DNA of 64,000 bases, taken from the NCBI GenBank assembly GCA_039621445.1, contig CP154954.1, positions 4,578,714 through 4,642,713 of the forward strand. Reading direction: 5' to 3'. Of the stretch, positions 45,581 to 56,066 are shown piece after piece (the first letter of the stretch is position 1; every line of letters starts with the position of its first letter). The DNA comes from Euglena gracilis (Eukaryota > Euglenida > Euglenophyceae > Euglenales). The translations under genes and the position numbers were made by a program. The notes under the pieces were generated by a model. The model was given only the letters and a program-made list of their open reading frames with translations. It was not told where the DNA came from and did not search any database.

Positions 45581-46889
45581 GGGGGCGTTTGGCCGGACCA
45601 ACCTAGCCGGCCGGCAGACCAACCTAGCCGGCTGGCAGACCAACCTAGCCGACCAACATACCGGCTGTCAAGCCGTCCGTCCAGATGAAAGCCACTGTCG
45701 CTAGCCGCCTGGCTATCCAGACCAATCAGTTCGCACGCCGCACGCAGTGATGGCCGGATAAGAAGTCAGTGTTTTCACCGGAGGGTGACCACGTTCGTCC
45801 GGGCCGAAGGTCGCACAGGTGATGTTCGGACCGAAAATACGTCCGGACAAGGCGACCCGGCCCCAAAAAAACTTGCGGCCCTTGGTTCCCTTCCTTGAAA
45901 AAATATCGCCAATAAAACTGGCCCAAAACCTGGCCACTCATCGGTTCCAAAAATGGCCACCACAAACCCTCCAAAACTGACCCATTTGCCAAACTCAGAA
46001 ACTGCACCTCCCCAATTTTTTTAGCTTTCATGTGCAAAGTGGACTTGTTCCACAGCAAAAAAAACACTGTGAGAAACAAAAAAAAACAAGTTTCAGAAGA
46101 AAACAAGCATCTCATGATAAAACGTCAAAATCTGTGGTCAAAATCTGGCACCATCTGGCCCAAAACTGGCCACCACATCTGGCCCAAAACTGGCCAACAC
46201 ATGTGGTCCAAAAACTGGCCACCACATCTGGCCCAAAACTGGCCAACACATGTGGTCCAAAAACTGGCCACCATCTGGCCCAAAAATCGCCAAAATCTTC
46301 GGAATCTTCAAAATCCCTTCACATTTGGCACATTGGCACAAAAAGTTCCTCGGTTTCCTTTATTCTGCGGCTATTTTGTAAACAGAAACAAAAAGAAAAG
46401 GCAAGAAACCAAACACAGTTCACAGAAACAGACCGACTTAAAGTCAGTTCTGCAGCAGTCAGCAGCATAAGGCCAAATAAGCCCCAGCACTAAGGCTAGA
46501 GGCATTGTCCACCAGGGAACGTATACATACTCTTGCACCAGCATTGTCCACAAGGGAACATACCCTTGCAAATAGTCCTCCACTTCACCTTGGTCCTGTA
46601 CTTCGACTTACAAGTTGTACTTAAACTTGAAACTTGACAAATTGTACTTGATAATCCCAGCTTGTAACTAGAACCCCGCCAGGGGTCTCAGCCATGACAT
46701 CGAAAAAAAACAAGCAGAAAAGATACAGTAATTAGGAATAAGTTCACTATCGCAATTTTGAGACCAACCTAGCCGTCCGTCCGTCCAGACCAAAATGCAC
46801 CCTGTCCAGCCGTCCGTCCAGATGAAAGGAATTTTCTCTAGCCATCCGTCCGTCCGTCCGTCCGTCCGTCCGTCCGTCCTCACGCCTCC
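45581..46889 (+). repeat. Block X, copy 2 (1,309 bp)
   Basis: Same length as copy 3 and closer to it than to copy 1. Both carry a 6-bp difference at the AACGTCAAAATCTGTGG site and lack the insert near 44260-44340 of copy 1. Confidence 0.95.
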
Positions 46890-47766
46890 CTTGTGTTACC
46901 CACCCATTTTAGGGGGCAAATCCCTTTTGTTGCCCAACTGTCCGAGGGCCCCAAAATAACTAAATCCCTTGTGTTACCCACCCGTTTTGGGGGGCAAATC
47001 CCTTGCGTTGCTCAACTTAATTGGGGACAAATCCCTTTTGTTGCCCAACTGTCCGAGGGCCCCAAAATAACAAAATCCCTTGTGTTACCCACCCATTTTA
47101 GGGGGCAAATCCCTTTTGTTGCCCAACTGTCCGAGGGCCCCAAAATAACTAAATCCCTTGTGTTACCCACCCGTTTTGGGGGGCAAATCACTTTTGTTGC
47201 CCAACTGTCTGAGGGCCCCAAAATAACTAAATCCCTTGTGTTACCCACCCGTTTTGGGGGGCAAATCCCTTTTGTTGCCCAACTGTCCGAGGGCCCCAAA
47301 ATAACAAAATCCCTTGTGTTACCCACCCGGTTTGGGGGGCAAATCCCTTGCGTTGCCCAACTGATTTGGGGGGCAAATCTCTTTTGTTGCCCAACTGTCC
47401 GGGGGCCCCAAAATAACAAAATCCCTTGTGTTACCCACCCGTTTTGGGGGGCAAATCCCTTTTGTTGCCCAACTGTCCGAGGGCCCCAAAATAACAAAAT
47501 CCCTTGTGTTACCCACCCGTTTTGGGGGGCAAATCCCTTTTTGTTGCCCAACTGTCCGAGGGCCCCAAAATAACTAAATCCCTTGTGTTACCCACCCGTT
47601 TTGGGGGGCAAATCCCTTTTGTTGCCCAACTGTCCGAGGGCCCCAAAATAACAAAATCCCTTGTGTTACCCACCCGTTTTGGGGGGCAAATCCCTTGCGT
47701 TGCCCAATTGTCCGAGGGCCCCAAAATCACAAAATCCCTTGTGTTACCCACCCGTTTTGGGGGGCA
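46890..47766 (+). repeat. 78-bp tandem array 3
   Basis: About 11 units, the first half of which repeats the order of variant units seen at the start of array 2 (for example the short TTAATTGGGGACAAATCCC unit). This shows block duplication rather than independent unit expansion. Confidence 0.97.
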
Positions 47767-48182
47767 TGTCGTGGGGTGGGGTCGACCATGGTCGCCCTTC
47801 AAAAGGGGGGGTTTCCTGTCGTGGGGTGGGGGTCGACCATGGTCGCCCTTCAAAAGGGGGGGTTTCCCGTCGTGGGGTGGGGGTCGACCATGGTCGCCCT
47901 TCAAAAGGGGGGGGTTTCCCGTCGTGGGGTGGGGGTCGACCATGGTCGCCCCTAAAAAGGGGGGGGTTTCCCGTCGTGGGGTGGGGGTCGACCATGGTCG
48001 CCCCTAAAAAGGGGGGGGTTTCCCGTCGTGGGGTGGGGGTCGACCATGGTCGCCCTCGGTCGACCCCCACGACCGAATACGGCTTGGCCTCGGTCGACCC
48101 CCACGACCGAGAGCGACCGAGGGCGACCGAGGGCGACCGTGGGCCGACCATGGTCGACCCCCACTACCCCCCCCCCCCCAGG
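47767..48182 (+). repeat. Right inverted end with 51-bp repeats
   Basis: About six copies of the 51-bp unit (GTCGTGGGGTGGGGGTCGAC, CATGGTCGCC, then a G run and TTTCCC), then CGACCGAGGGCGACC segments and the terminus CCCACTA-C(n)-AGG. Confidence 0.9.
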
Positions 48183-48199
48183 ATGTAGCTACCCCTAGG

Positions 48200-48500
48200 C
48201 AGTGGGGACTGCGGCAGCACCATGGGGAGGGACTGGCCCGCCCGGGCTCACCGAGGGAGAGATCCTTGGCGGCGTCTCCCTCGGATCACAGCCCTGCGCA
48301 AACGCCGATGACGTGTGGGCCAGCCTGCTTGTGCTTTGGGGGCGTCGGAGCGTCGGAGCTGCCCTCGGGGGGGGGGGGGAGCAGGGAGACTCACCCAGGC
48401 TCGCTGGGGGCGGGAGCCTTGGCGGCATCAGCCCCAGGTCATTGCCTTTGCTGCTCACACATGGGAGGCACAGGGGCATCCCCTTGTCCCTGGATGTTGG
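48200..48500. other. GC-rich island, coding undecided
   Basis: Open on both strands; the minus frame is Pro/Ser-rich and the plus frame Gly-rich. No splice sites or family could be fixed. Confidence 0.2.
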
Positions 48501-48616
48501 GGGGCATGGGCAGAATTGATGAAGTGGACTTGAGGTGGAAGGTCAGAGATCTGTGTTTTTTTTTCAAAAAGAAAATGCAGATGATGTCAAGCAAAACAAA
48601 CAATTCAGGGCATGGG

Positions 48617-48790
48617 AGATCAGGCGGTGACTTTGGGTTTTTCGGGCGGGACCCCCCCCCACCCCCCCCCTCTTCATTGGAAATACATGGCGGTGAACTT
48701 CACCGGTGAACTTCACCGGTGAAGTTTGTCCATTGAAATTCCTTTAGGGGCGAAGCCCCCAACCCCCCCCCCACCCCTGCCTAACCTCCA
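48617..48790 (+). repeat. Direct repeat, left copy
   Basis: About 170 bp beginning GGAGATCAGGCGGTGA and containing TTCACCGGTGAACTTCACCG palindromes, ending CTGCCTAACCTCC. The partner at 51090-51262 is in the same orientation. The pair flanks about 2.3 kb that includes X copy 3. Confidence 0.85.
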
Positions 48791-48849
48791 TGGGGGTTGG
48801 TTGAGGCGCGAAACTTGGTAAATGACAGCAGCGTAACTTTCCAACTTAC

Positions 48850-48965
48850 CATGCCCCCCCCCTTACTGTTCACGTCCCGTGGCCCCCTTTTGGGTCCATG
48901 GGAACAGTAAGGGGGGGGAACAGTAAGGGGGGGGGACGAGCTCCCCCCCCTTACTGTTCCCATGG
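48850..48965. repeat. CCCCTTACTGTTCCC palindromic cluster
   Basis: CCCCCTTACTGTTC and GAACAGTAAGGGGG occur in both orientations, with GTCCATGGGAACAGTAAGG in the centre. A related cluster is at 50499-50550, on the other side of X copy 3. Confidence 0.75.
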
Positions 48966-49187
48966 GCCATGAACCAACCAACCAAGTTAGAGCCAAAAGG
49001 CCACCTAAAATGCCAAAATGAAGCTTTTTTGGTTTACATGCTTGAAAATTGCACCTCCCACAACATCCATTTTGGCATTAGGTTGGATTTTGGTGGGATG
49101 GAAAGCGCCAAAAACCGACCAAAAAAAATCCTCCTTTTTGCCTTGTGTTCCAAGAATCCTTTACAAAAAGTGCTATGACACTGTACT

Positions 49188-50496
49188 GGAGGCGTGAGGA
49201 CGGACGGACGGACGGACGGACGGACGGACGGACGGCTAGAGAAAATTCCTTTCATCTGGACGGACGGCTGGACAGGGTGCATTTTGGTCTGGACGGACGG
49301 ACGGCTAGGTTGGTCTCAAAATCGCGATAGTGAACTTATTCCTAATTACTGTATCTTTTCTGCTTGTTTTTTTTCGATGTCATGGCTGAGACCCCTGGCG
49401 GGGTTCTAGTTACAAGCTGGGATTATCAAGTACAATTTGTCAAGTTTCAAGTTTAAGTACAACTTGTAAGTCGAAGTACAGGACCAAGGTGAAGTGGAGG
49501 ACTATTTGCAAGGGTATGTTCCCTTGTGGACAATGCTGGTGCAAGAGTATGTATACGTTCCCTGGTGGACAATGCCTCTAGCCTTAGTGCTGGGGCTTAT
49601 TTGGCCTTATGCTGCTGACTGCTGCAGAACTGACTTTAAGTCGGTCTGTTTCTGTGAACTGTGTTTGGTTTCTTGCCTTTTCTTTTTGTTTCTGTTTACA
49701 AAATAGCCGCAGAATAAAGGAAACCGAGGAACTTTTTGTGCCAATGTGCCAAATGTGAAGGGATTTTGAAGATTCCGAAGATTTTGGCGATTTTTGGGCC
49801 AGATGGTGGCCAGTTTTTGGACCACATGTGTTGGCCAGTTTTGGGCCAGATGTGGTGGCCAGTTTTTGGACCACATGTGTTGGCCAGTTTTGGGCCAGAT
49901 GTGGTGGCCAGTTTTGGGCCAGATGGTGCCAGATTTTGACCACAGATTTTGACGTTTTATCATGAGATGCTTGTTTTCTTCTGAAACTTGTTTTTTTTTG
50001 TTTCTCACAGTGTTTTTTTTGCTGTGGAACAAGTCCACTTTGCACACGAAAGCTAAAAAAATTGGGGAGGTGCAGTTTCTGAGTTTGGCAAATGGGTCAG
50101 TTTTGGAGGGTTTGTGGTGGCCATTTTTGGAACCGATGAGTGGCCAGGTTTTGGGCCAGTTTTATTGGCGATATTTTTTCAAGGAAGGGAACCAAGGGCC
50201 GCAAGTTTTTTTGGGGCCGGGTCGCCTTGTCCGGACGTATTTTCGGTCCGAACATCACCTGTGCGACCTTCGGCCCGGACGAACGTGGTCACCCTCCGGT
50301 GAAAACACTGACTTCTTATCCGGCCATCACTGCGTGCGGCGTGCGAACTGATTGGTCTGGATAGCCAGGCGGCTAGCGACAGTGGCTTTCATCTGGACGG
50401 ACGGCTTGACAGCCGGTATGTTGGTCGGCTAGGTTGGTCTGCCAGCCGGCTAGGTTGGTCTGCCGGCCGGCTAGGTTGGTCCGGCCAAACGCCCCC
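49188..50496 (-). repeat. Block X, copy 3, inverted (1,309 bp)
   Basis: Reverse complement of 45581-46889 with only scattered differences and identical length, so it was copied recently. It is the only copy not flanked by 78-bp repeats, which shows that X moves or is copied independently of the satellite. Confidence 0.95.
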
Positions 50497-51089
50497 ACTG
50501 TTCCCGTCCCCCAATGGGAACAGTAAGGGGGGGAACAGTAAAGGGGGGGGGGTCATGGTTTTTAGGGCTAGGTTGGTCTCCCCAGCGGGATTTGAAGTGT
50601 TCGGGGGAGTAAGGCCATATACAGGGCTGGGGTTGTTCAATTCATGAAAACTGCTCTGAAAGACAGAGAAAATCTGTGAAACCTTTCATTCTCCGTTCAT
50701 GAAAGTCAGGAAACACCCTTAGTACGCAAATTCTAAATGTGAACCCTGGTAGGACCTAACTAGACAGCCAGCCGTAAAAACGGTGGTGGGGCGAACCGAA
50801 GCCATCCAGGCGCAGTGTGTGCAAGGAGTGAGGAGGAGGGTGGGTGGAGAAAAGGGTAGTACAAGTGAGAACGGGGGCAGAGAGCGCAACGTCCGGCCGA
50901 AGCCTCGGCCAGCACCGCGTGACGGAGCGCGAGGTGGGCGAGGGTGTAGGAAACCCAGAGGCACAGGGTCAAGCTTGTCACTTACCGAAGGCCATCTCAA
51001 AAGGCAGCAATGGTGTGACCCAGTTCCTTGGTTATGAGTAGAGCACCCAGTTGGGCGGCCACCCCAGAAAACAAGGCCAGCGACAGGCC

Positions 51090-51262
51090 CTGGAGATCAG
51101 GCGGTGAACTTTGGGGTTTTCGGGCGGGACCCCCCACCCCCCCCCCTCATTGGAAATACATGGACGAACTTCACCGGTGAACTTCACCGGTGAATTTCAC
51201 CAGTGAAGTTTCTCTATGAAATTCCTTTAGGGACGGAGCCCCCCTGCCTAACCTCCCCTGCT
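51090..51262 (+). repeat. Direct repeat, right copy
   Basis: Matches 48617-48790, including the CGGGCGGGACCCCCC block, the TTCACCGGTGAA palindromes and the CCTGCCTAACCTCC end. Moderately diverged. Confidence 0.85.
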
Positions 51263-51730
51263 GCAAGGGTGATCAATTAATTGACTGTCGGGGGGGGGGG
51301 CAGTCAATTAAATAACTTGGGGCCTCTAGTTAACTAGTTGACTGTTCAAAAATGAAGGTTAGGCGCTCTCCCGGGCTTTAGGAACAAACAGTTCCATGGC
51401 TGCACCAGCCCCACATTATTGTGATGCTGACCTGTGAGCCACCATAGGCTCCCGCCTTTATATGCTCCTGCTTTGCGGCTCCCGTGTTGTTGTTTTTTTT
51501 TTTGGCCGGGGTTTTCTCTTCAGGCGGGTCCCCGGCAACTCTGGATGCTCCGAGAGTTATTTTTTTACAGGAGCTTTTTTTTTGAGATGCTCTTTGAGGA
51601 GCTTCTTTTGATGTTTTTTTTTAGGAGCTGAGGAGCTTTTTTTTTTTGCGGAGCTGCTTTTCATGAGTTTTTTTTTTTGAGAAGCTTGCTTTTCAAACGG
51701 AGATCACACCGAGAGGGACAACGTTCATTC

Positions 51731-51982
51731 TCACAAACACGAAGCATGGACAGACTTGTCACTCAGACTGTTGCCCATCGGGCTATGCAGGACCTTAAGA
51801 TGGCTGAAAGCCCTTTCCACAGCTGCTTCAGTTGGAGCAATAGACAGCACTCGCAAGGCAACCTGCGCCAGCTGTGGACAAGACACCACTCTCAGCTTCC
51901 AATATTGCTCCAGGTCAGTGTCCTCAGAAGTGGTGGGGAAGGGGGCTGCCTTCAGGGAGAAAAAATACAACCAATAGTACAA
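51731..51982 (-). pseudogene. hAT transposase C-terminal remnant
   Basis: The minus frame reads EQYWKL, then PQLAQVALRVLSIAPTEAAV, ERAFSHLK and NSLSDKSVHA. This is the pattern of the hAT C-terminal dimerisation region (YW, PxLAxxALxxLSIxxTxAxxERxFS, NxLS). Only about 70 residues are present. The frame ends at a stop after 83 codons, and the expected continuation (MLRVCEN) is one frame over. The catalytic core and BED zinc finger are absent nearby. It is a dead fragment, but it shows that hAT transposases occur in this genome, matching the 8-bp-TSD MITEs. Confidence 0.8.
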
Positions 51983-52012
51983 CGCATTGTTGTCCTGTTT
52001 CTTCAGTCCAAG

Positions 52013-52112
52013 TCACCGGTTTCCCGCCCGAACCGGTGTCTTGGATACTGGTTCGGGCGGGAAATTTTCCGCCCGAACCGGTGTCCAAGACACCGGTTGG
52101 GGCGTGAACCCA
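52013..52112. repeat. Nested palindromes around CCCGCCCGAACCGGTGTC
   Basis: TTTCCCGCCCGAACCGGTGT, its inverse GGTTCGGGCGGGAAA, and a third copy TTTTCCGCCCGAACCGGTGT. The first and third are direct, the middle inverted, so alternative hairpins can form. Confidence 0.75.
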
Positions 52113-52311
52113 GGGCCTCCATACACGGTTTCAAAAGAGCAACCTACACCTTCCCCCATGGGGTTTGTAAGGGGGTGGTTCGGGACGCGGGGGGGGACGC
52201 GGGGGGGAACCGTGGCCCAACCACCCCCACACGTTTTCTTTGGTGTCACCTAAATTTGTATGTAATTTTCCTTTGGTCGACCAAAAAACGGGCCCGGCCA
52301 AAATCTGGGAC

Positions 52312-52374
52312 GCGGGGGGGGGGGGGGGGGGGGGGGGGGGGTGGGGGGGGGGGGGGGGGGGCGGGGGGAACACC
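52312..52374. repeat. Near-pure G tract, ~60 bp
   Basis: G runs interrupted only by single T and C bases, the densest of many G tracts in this window. A strong G-quadruplex candidate and a probable site of sequence-length error. Confidence 0.95.
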
Positions 52375-52695
52375 CCCTAAGAAAAATGGCCCGGCGTGCA
52401 CCACTCATCACGACAAGCACATTTGGATTTTGAATTGAAACTGAAAACAAAATTTCAAAACGGTTAAACAGGCTTCTTTTTTGACAACCGCCATGTGCCA
52501 AAGGAAGCCTGCCCGCAGCAAGCACCGGGGTTTCTTTTAAGACTAGGGCAGGGGTATGGGTTCGATATAAAAGGTCTGGAAAAGAAAAGGTCCCCTGCTT
52601 CCCCTTCCGGTCCAGCAGGACACTCCCCCCATACCTAAAGCCTGATTTTTGGCTCGGCGCAAACTCCGGGCCGAGAATTCTTGAACCCCCAGAAC

Positions 52696-53109
52696 CATAG
52701 TGAGCCGACCTGTTTTTTTTTTTTGACGTTGTTTTTTTTGTTGTTTTTTTTAATTTCTAACAAGGTTTTTTTAAAAAAAACGCCCACTGGGTTTTGCATG
52801 GAAAAATTTTTGAATGAACATTTTCAATCATTTTTGGCAACTTCTGGGTAATTTCTGCCAAAAACTTCCTTCCAAAAAAAAATGAAAAAAGTCATAAAAT
52901 TCCATTTTTGTTGCATTTTGGGATGTTTTTGACCATTTTTGGCAGTTTTTGACTGAGTAGGATTCAAAGTATGGTTTGGGAGTTTCACAGCGAGTTTTTT
53001 CAATGAAATTTTCCTTTTGCTTTTTTTGATGTTTTTTTTACTGTTTTTTTTAAAAAAAAACACGTTGTTTTGTTATTTTTTTAAAAAAACAAAAAAAATG
53101 CTCACTATG
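52696..53109 (-). mobile_element. MITE of the CATAGTGRGC family, copy 2, TSD CCCAGAAC
   Basis: 414 bp, starts CATAGTGAGC and ends GCTCACTATG, with exact 8-bp CCCAGAAC copies at 52688-52695 and 53110-53117. Related along its length to 33972-34390 in the opposite orientation. The 8-bp TSD fits hAT. No coding capacity. Confidence 0.9.
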
Positions 53110-53435
53110 CCCAGAACAGTCAAAAATGTCATTTTGGGCACTTTTTGGGCAAAATTTGTCAAAAATGAAAAAAATTCGGCGCCAGAAAGAATATTTTTTA
53201 CCTTTTTGGGTGGATTCTTGGGCACCCCCCCCCCTTTGCAGGGGCGTGTCTGAGGGCAATGAAGGCCTTGCCGCGGAAATGGGCGGCGAGGTCGGCGGGG
53301 CTCAGCACCATTGGCCGGGGCCAGCGCAGCGGATGCGGTAACCCATAATAGACCCCTGCAACTTCGATGGGCAGGCTCCTCCTCGCCTGAGAATTGGGAC
53401 GCCACACTCCAGAGGACTAGGAAAATGCTGTTGAC

Positions 53436-53436
<1 letters not shown>

Positions 53437-53482
<46 letters not shown>
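53437..53482. repeat. (GT)n microsatellite
   Basis: About 23 GT units, uninterrupted. Confidence 0.98.
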
Positions 53483-53483
<1 letters not shown>

Positions 53484-53628
53484 ATGTAATTCCCGCTCGG
53501 GCTTAAACGCGGCCATTTTACTTGCAGTGGCTGAACCCCCCACCCCCCCCGAAAATTCCCCCTGAAATCATCCCGATTTTGGCGGTTCTACCCTCACCCC
53601 CCCCTATTTGGCTAATGGCCGGGCTCCT

Positions 53629-53970
53629 TCAGACCCCCAATTAGCCAATCAGGGGGGGGACAATTGGGGGGCGGGGGGGGGCTCGAGGACCCCGACCCCA
53701 TAATTTTTGACATGTGCAAAATTGGTCGATTTTTTGTGCATTTTTGGATTGGTCATGACTTTTTCTTATCCGGCAATTTTTAACATTTTCGAAACGGACG
53801 TTTTTGGAGGTTTTCTGAGCCCTTGCCGAAACTGGCCAAAGTTGGCCAAGGGAACGTCCATTGGCCAATTGGGCTAACCCCCCCCCCCCTAATTGGCTAA
53901 TGGACCTCCCTTAAGGACCCCCCAATTAGCCAATTAGGGGGGGGGGGCAATTAGGGGGGGGGGGGTGAGG
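53629..53970. mobile_element. Inverted-repeat element with CAATTAG/CTAATTG ends
   Basis: CCCCCAATTAGCCAATCAGG and a G run at the left; C run, CTAATTGGCTAATGG, then CCCCAATTAGCCAATTAGGG and G runs at the right. TTGGCCAA-type repeats lie inside. Same vocabulary as 37205-37420. Boundaries approximate. Confidence 0.45.
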
Positions 53971-55934
53971 GTACCTTGGCTCCACGGCCGTAGCGCCCGA
54001 ATAAACCCCGCGGTAAAAAACCCTACGATCTGCGACAGGCAAATCAGGCATCGGCACCAGGGTGGGTCGTCGTCTTTTATTACTCGTTTAAAACATCGTT
54101 TAAAACCAGTTTAAAACTGTCGTCATAAACCAAAAAGATAGGTTTTCGACGTATGGAAAAAGACCTATTGAAGTTTCGTGAAGCGCCAGTAGCAGGAGCG
54201 CAGGACGTTCCCTTTCCGCAGTTGCCGGGCCCAAGAATACACTTGGTTGTTGAAGAAGGCAGGGTTGTGCAGGAAATTTACAGGCGCAAATTTCTCGGAG
54301 AAATTCTCCTGAAGATTTCCCCGGCTGCGGAAAACTTTTTCCTACCCTTTCCCGATCAGCGAAAAAAAAATCGTTCCGTGGACAAAAAGAACTGCTGGCC
54401 AAAACTGGCCGCCATTTCTAGCCCAAAGTGGCCAACACGCGTGGCCCCAAAAAATGCCACCACAAACCCCTCCAAAACCCGTTTGCCAGATTCAAAAAAT
54501 GCACCCCCAATTTTGGCTCTCTTGGGAAAGAAGAGTTGTTGCACACCAAAAAAAAGTTTTTGCAGGAAAATGTATCCGGCAGGTTTTGGGGAAACAGTGG
54601 CTTTTGGTTTTTTGCTTGCAGGCAAATGGGCCAGGCAGTTTTGAGCAAAATGAGATCACCAGCCACGGCCATTTGTTGCAGCAACTGTGACCAACAGATT
54701 GGATCAATTTGCACCAAAATGGGATCAGAAATGGGGGAACAAAAACAACAATGTCCTTGCAGGAAGAAACTTCAGCAGAAAAAAGCAGAGGCCAAAAATG
54801 ACTCAGGAGGTGCTGTTCGAAGAGGTGGAGGGGACATGTTGCAGGTGGGGACTGGGACATGTTGGTGCAGCCAGTGGTCCCACATATTCCAAACTAAATC
54901 CAGAGATGGGGGAAGGATGTCTGATGCCAGATGAGTGCCAATAGTAAAGATGGAGGATAGCTTTTGGATGCATTCTGGGGGTTGTGTAGAAAGATGTCAG
55001 TACCACATGGGTTCTTTACAGGCAAAATAGGGGGATGATGGTGAGTGGGTGGGTGTGAATGAAATGGCTGGGTTTTTGCAGGGACTGGGTGTGACTGATG
55101 GGGTGGGTATGCAACGTCTGGGGGGGCCATTGCAGGCCCTGGTTAACAGTTTGGGGGGGAAATTTCAGGATGCCAGCTGGGGGGGGGGGTTTATTATTGC
55201 CTTTGCCGGCCACTGGCTGGGTTGAGGGGGCCTTTGCAGGCCCAGGGGTTGGGGGGACCTTATCGGGCCCAGGGGCCTTTTCAGGCCCCCAGGGCTGTCC
55301 ACAGCATGTTGAGGTCTTGCAGCAGCAGCACCAAAGGGCTGAGAAGCCCAACTTGTACTTCTCATTGACCTGAACTTGTTCTCGTGCCTCGTTGTTCTCG
55401 TACTTGCTTGCTTGCTTGAACTTGCAGCTTGCTCTTGAACTTGAACTTGTACTTCAGACTTGTTTCCTTGAACTTCTAAACATGTAAACTTTTGAGCCCG
55501 AGCTTGAAACCCCACCAGGGGCCTTCACTTGTCCGCCATGCATTGTATGCATTGTGCGAAAAAAAACAAAGACACTACCGGGGATGATCTAATTCCGGAG
55601 GTTGTTAATCCGGACGCTCAAATTCCGTTGGCCCAAAGGCCGGACCGGAATTTGGCGCTTCGACAGAAGCGACAGATTCGCGCATACCAGGAATTAGGCA
55701 CTACGAACCGCCCGGCACCCCTTCCACGGCCTTTGGGATCACCGCTTCCCCCCGGAGGATCCATGTCCCTCTTGCAAGGGAACCCACTGGCCCTGGGAAC
55801 GCTGCAGTCTCCTGCCCTGCACAACCAACACCGAGTCCGGCGTGTGTCAGCCCACCATTCGTATCACCCCAGTGGCCTCCCGCTGCCGCTCCTCCCTCCT
55901 GCGTTCCCGCCGCTGCCACACTTGCTCCGCCCTG

Positions 55935-55988
55935 GCGGGGAGGGGGAGTCTGCTCACGTGCGGCAACATACACCAGCACCCCGGGCCT
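55935..55988 (+). other. 2A-like motif 1 (degenerate)
   Basis: GRGSLLTCGNIHQHPGP. 2A peptides make the ribosome skip the last Gly-Pro bond; their core is D(V/I)ExNPGP. Here the Asp, Glu and Asn are replaced (NIHQHPGP), so skipping is not expected although the upstream GRGSLLTCG half is well kept. Confidence 0.7.
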
Positions 55989-56066
55989 TCGCACCCTCAC
56001 GCTACACACCACACCCACCACTCCCTCCGTGATCTTCCCGACACCGGCCAGAGCACCCTACGGACG

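Larger units (their letters stand above)
41842..48182. mobile_element. 6.3-kb inverted-repeat-bounded satellite structure
   Basis: The left end (CCTGG, G run, TAGTGGGGGTCGACCATGG) is the reverse complement of the right end (CCATGGTCGACCCCCACTA, C run, AGG). Inside each end lie 51-bp repeats built on GTCGACCATGGTCGCC, in opposite orientation at the two ends. The interior is three 78-bp arrays and two X blocks. No transposase is visible inside. It may be a non-autonomous element that gained satellites, or an array captured between inverted repeats. Confidence 0.6.

Noticed and set aside
42365-47573. ORFs of 100-258 residues on both strands (QIPFVAQLSEGPKITKS and antisense WATKGICPPKRVGNTRD)
   Set aside because: The 78-bp unit is a multiple of three, so any open frame in one unit stays open throughout. 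No non-repeat coding context.
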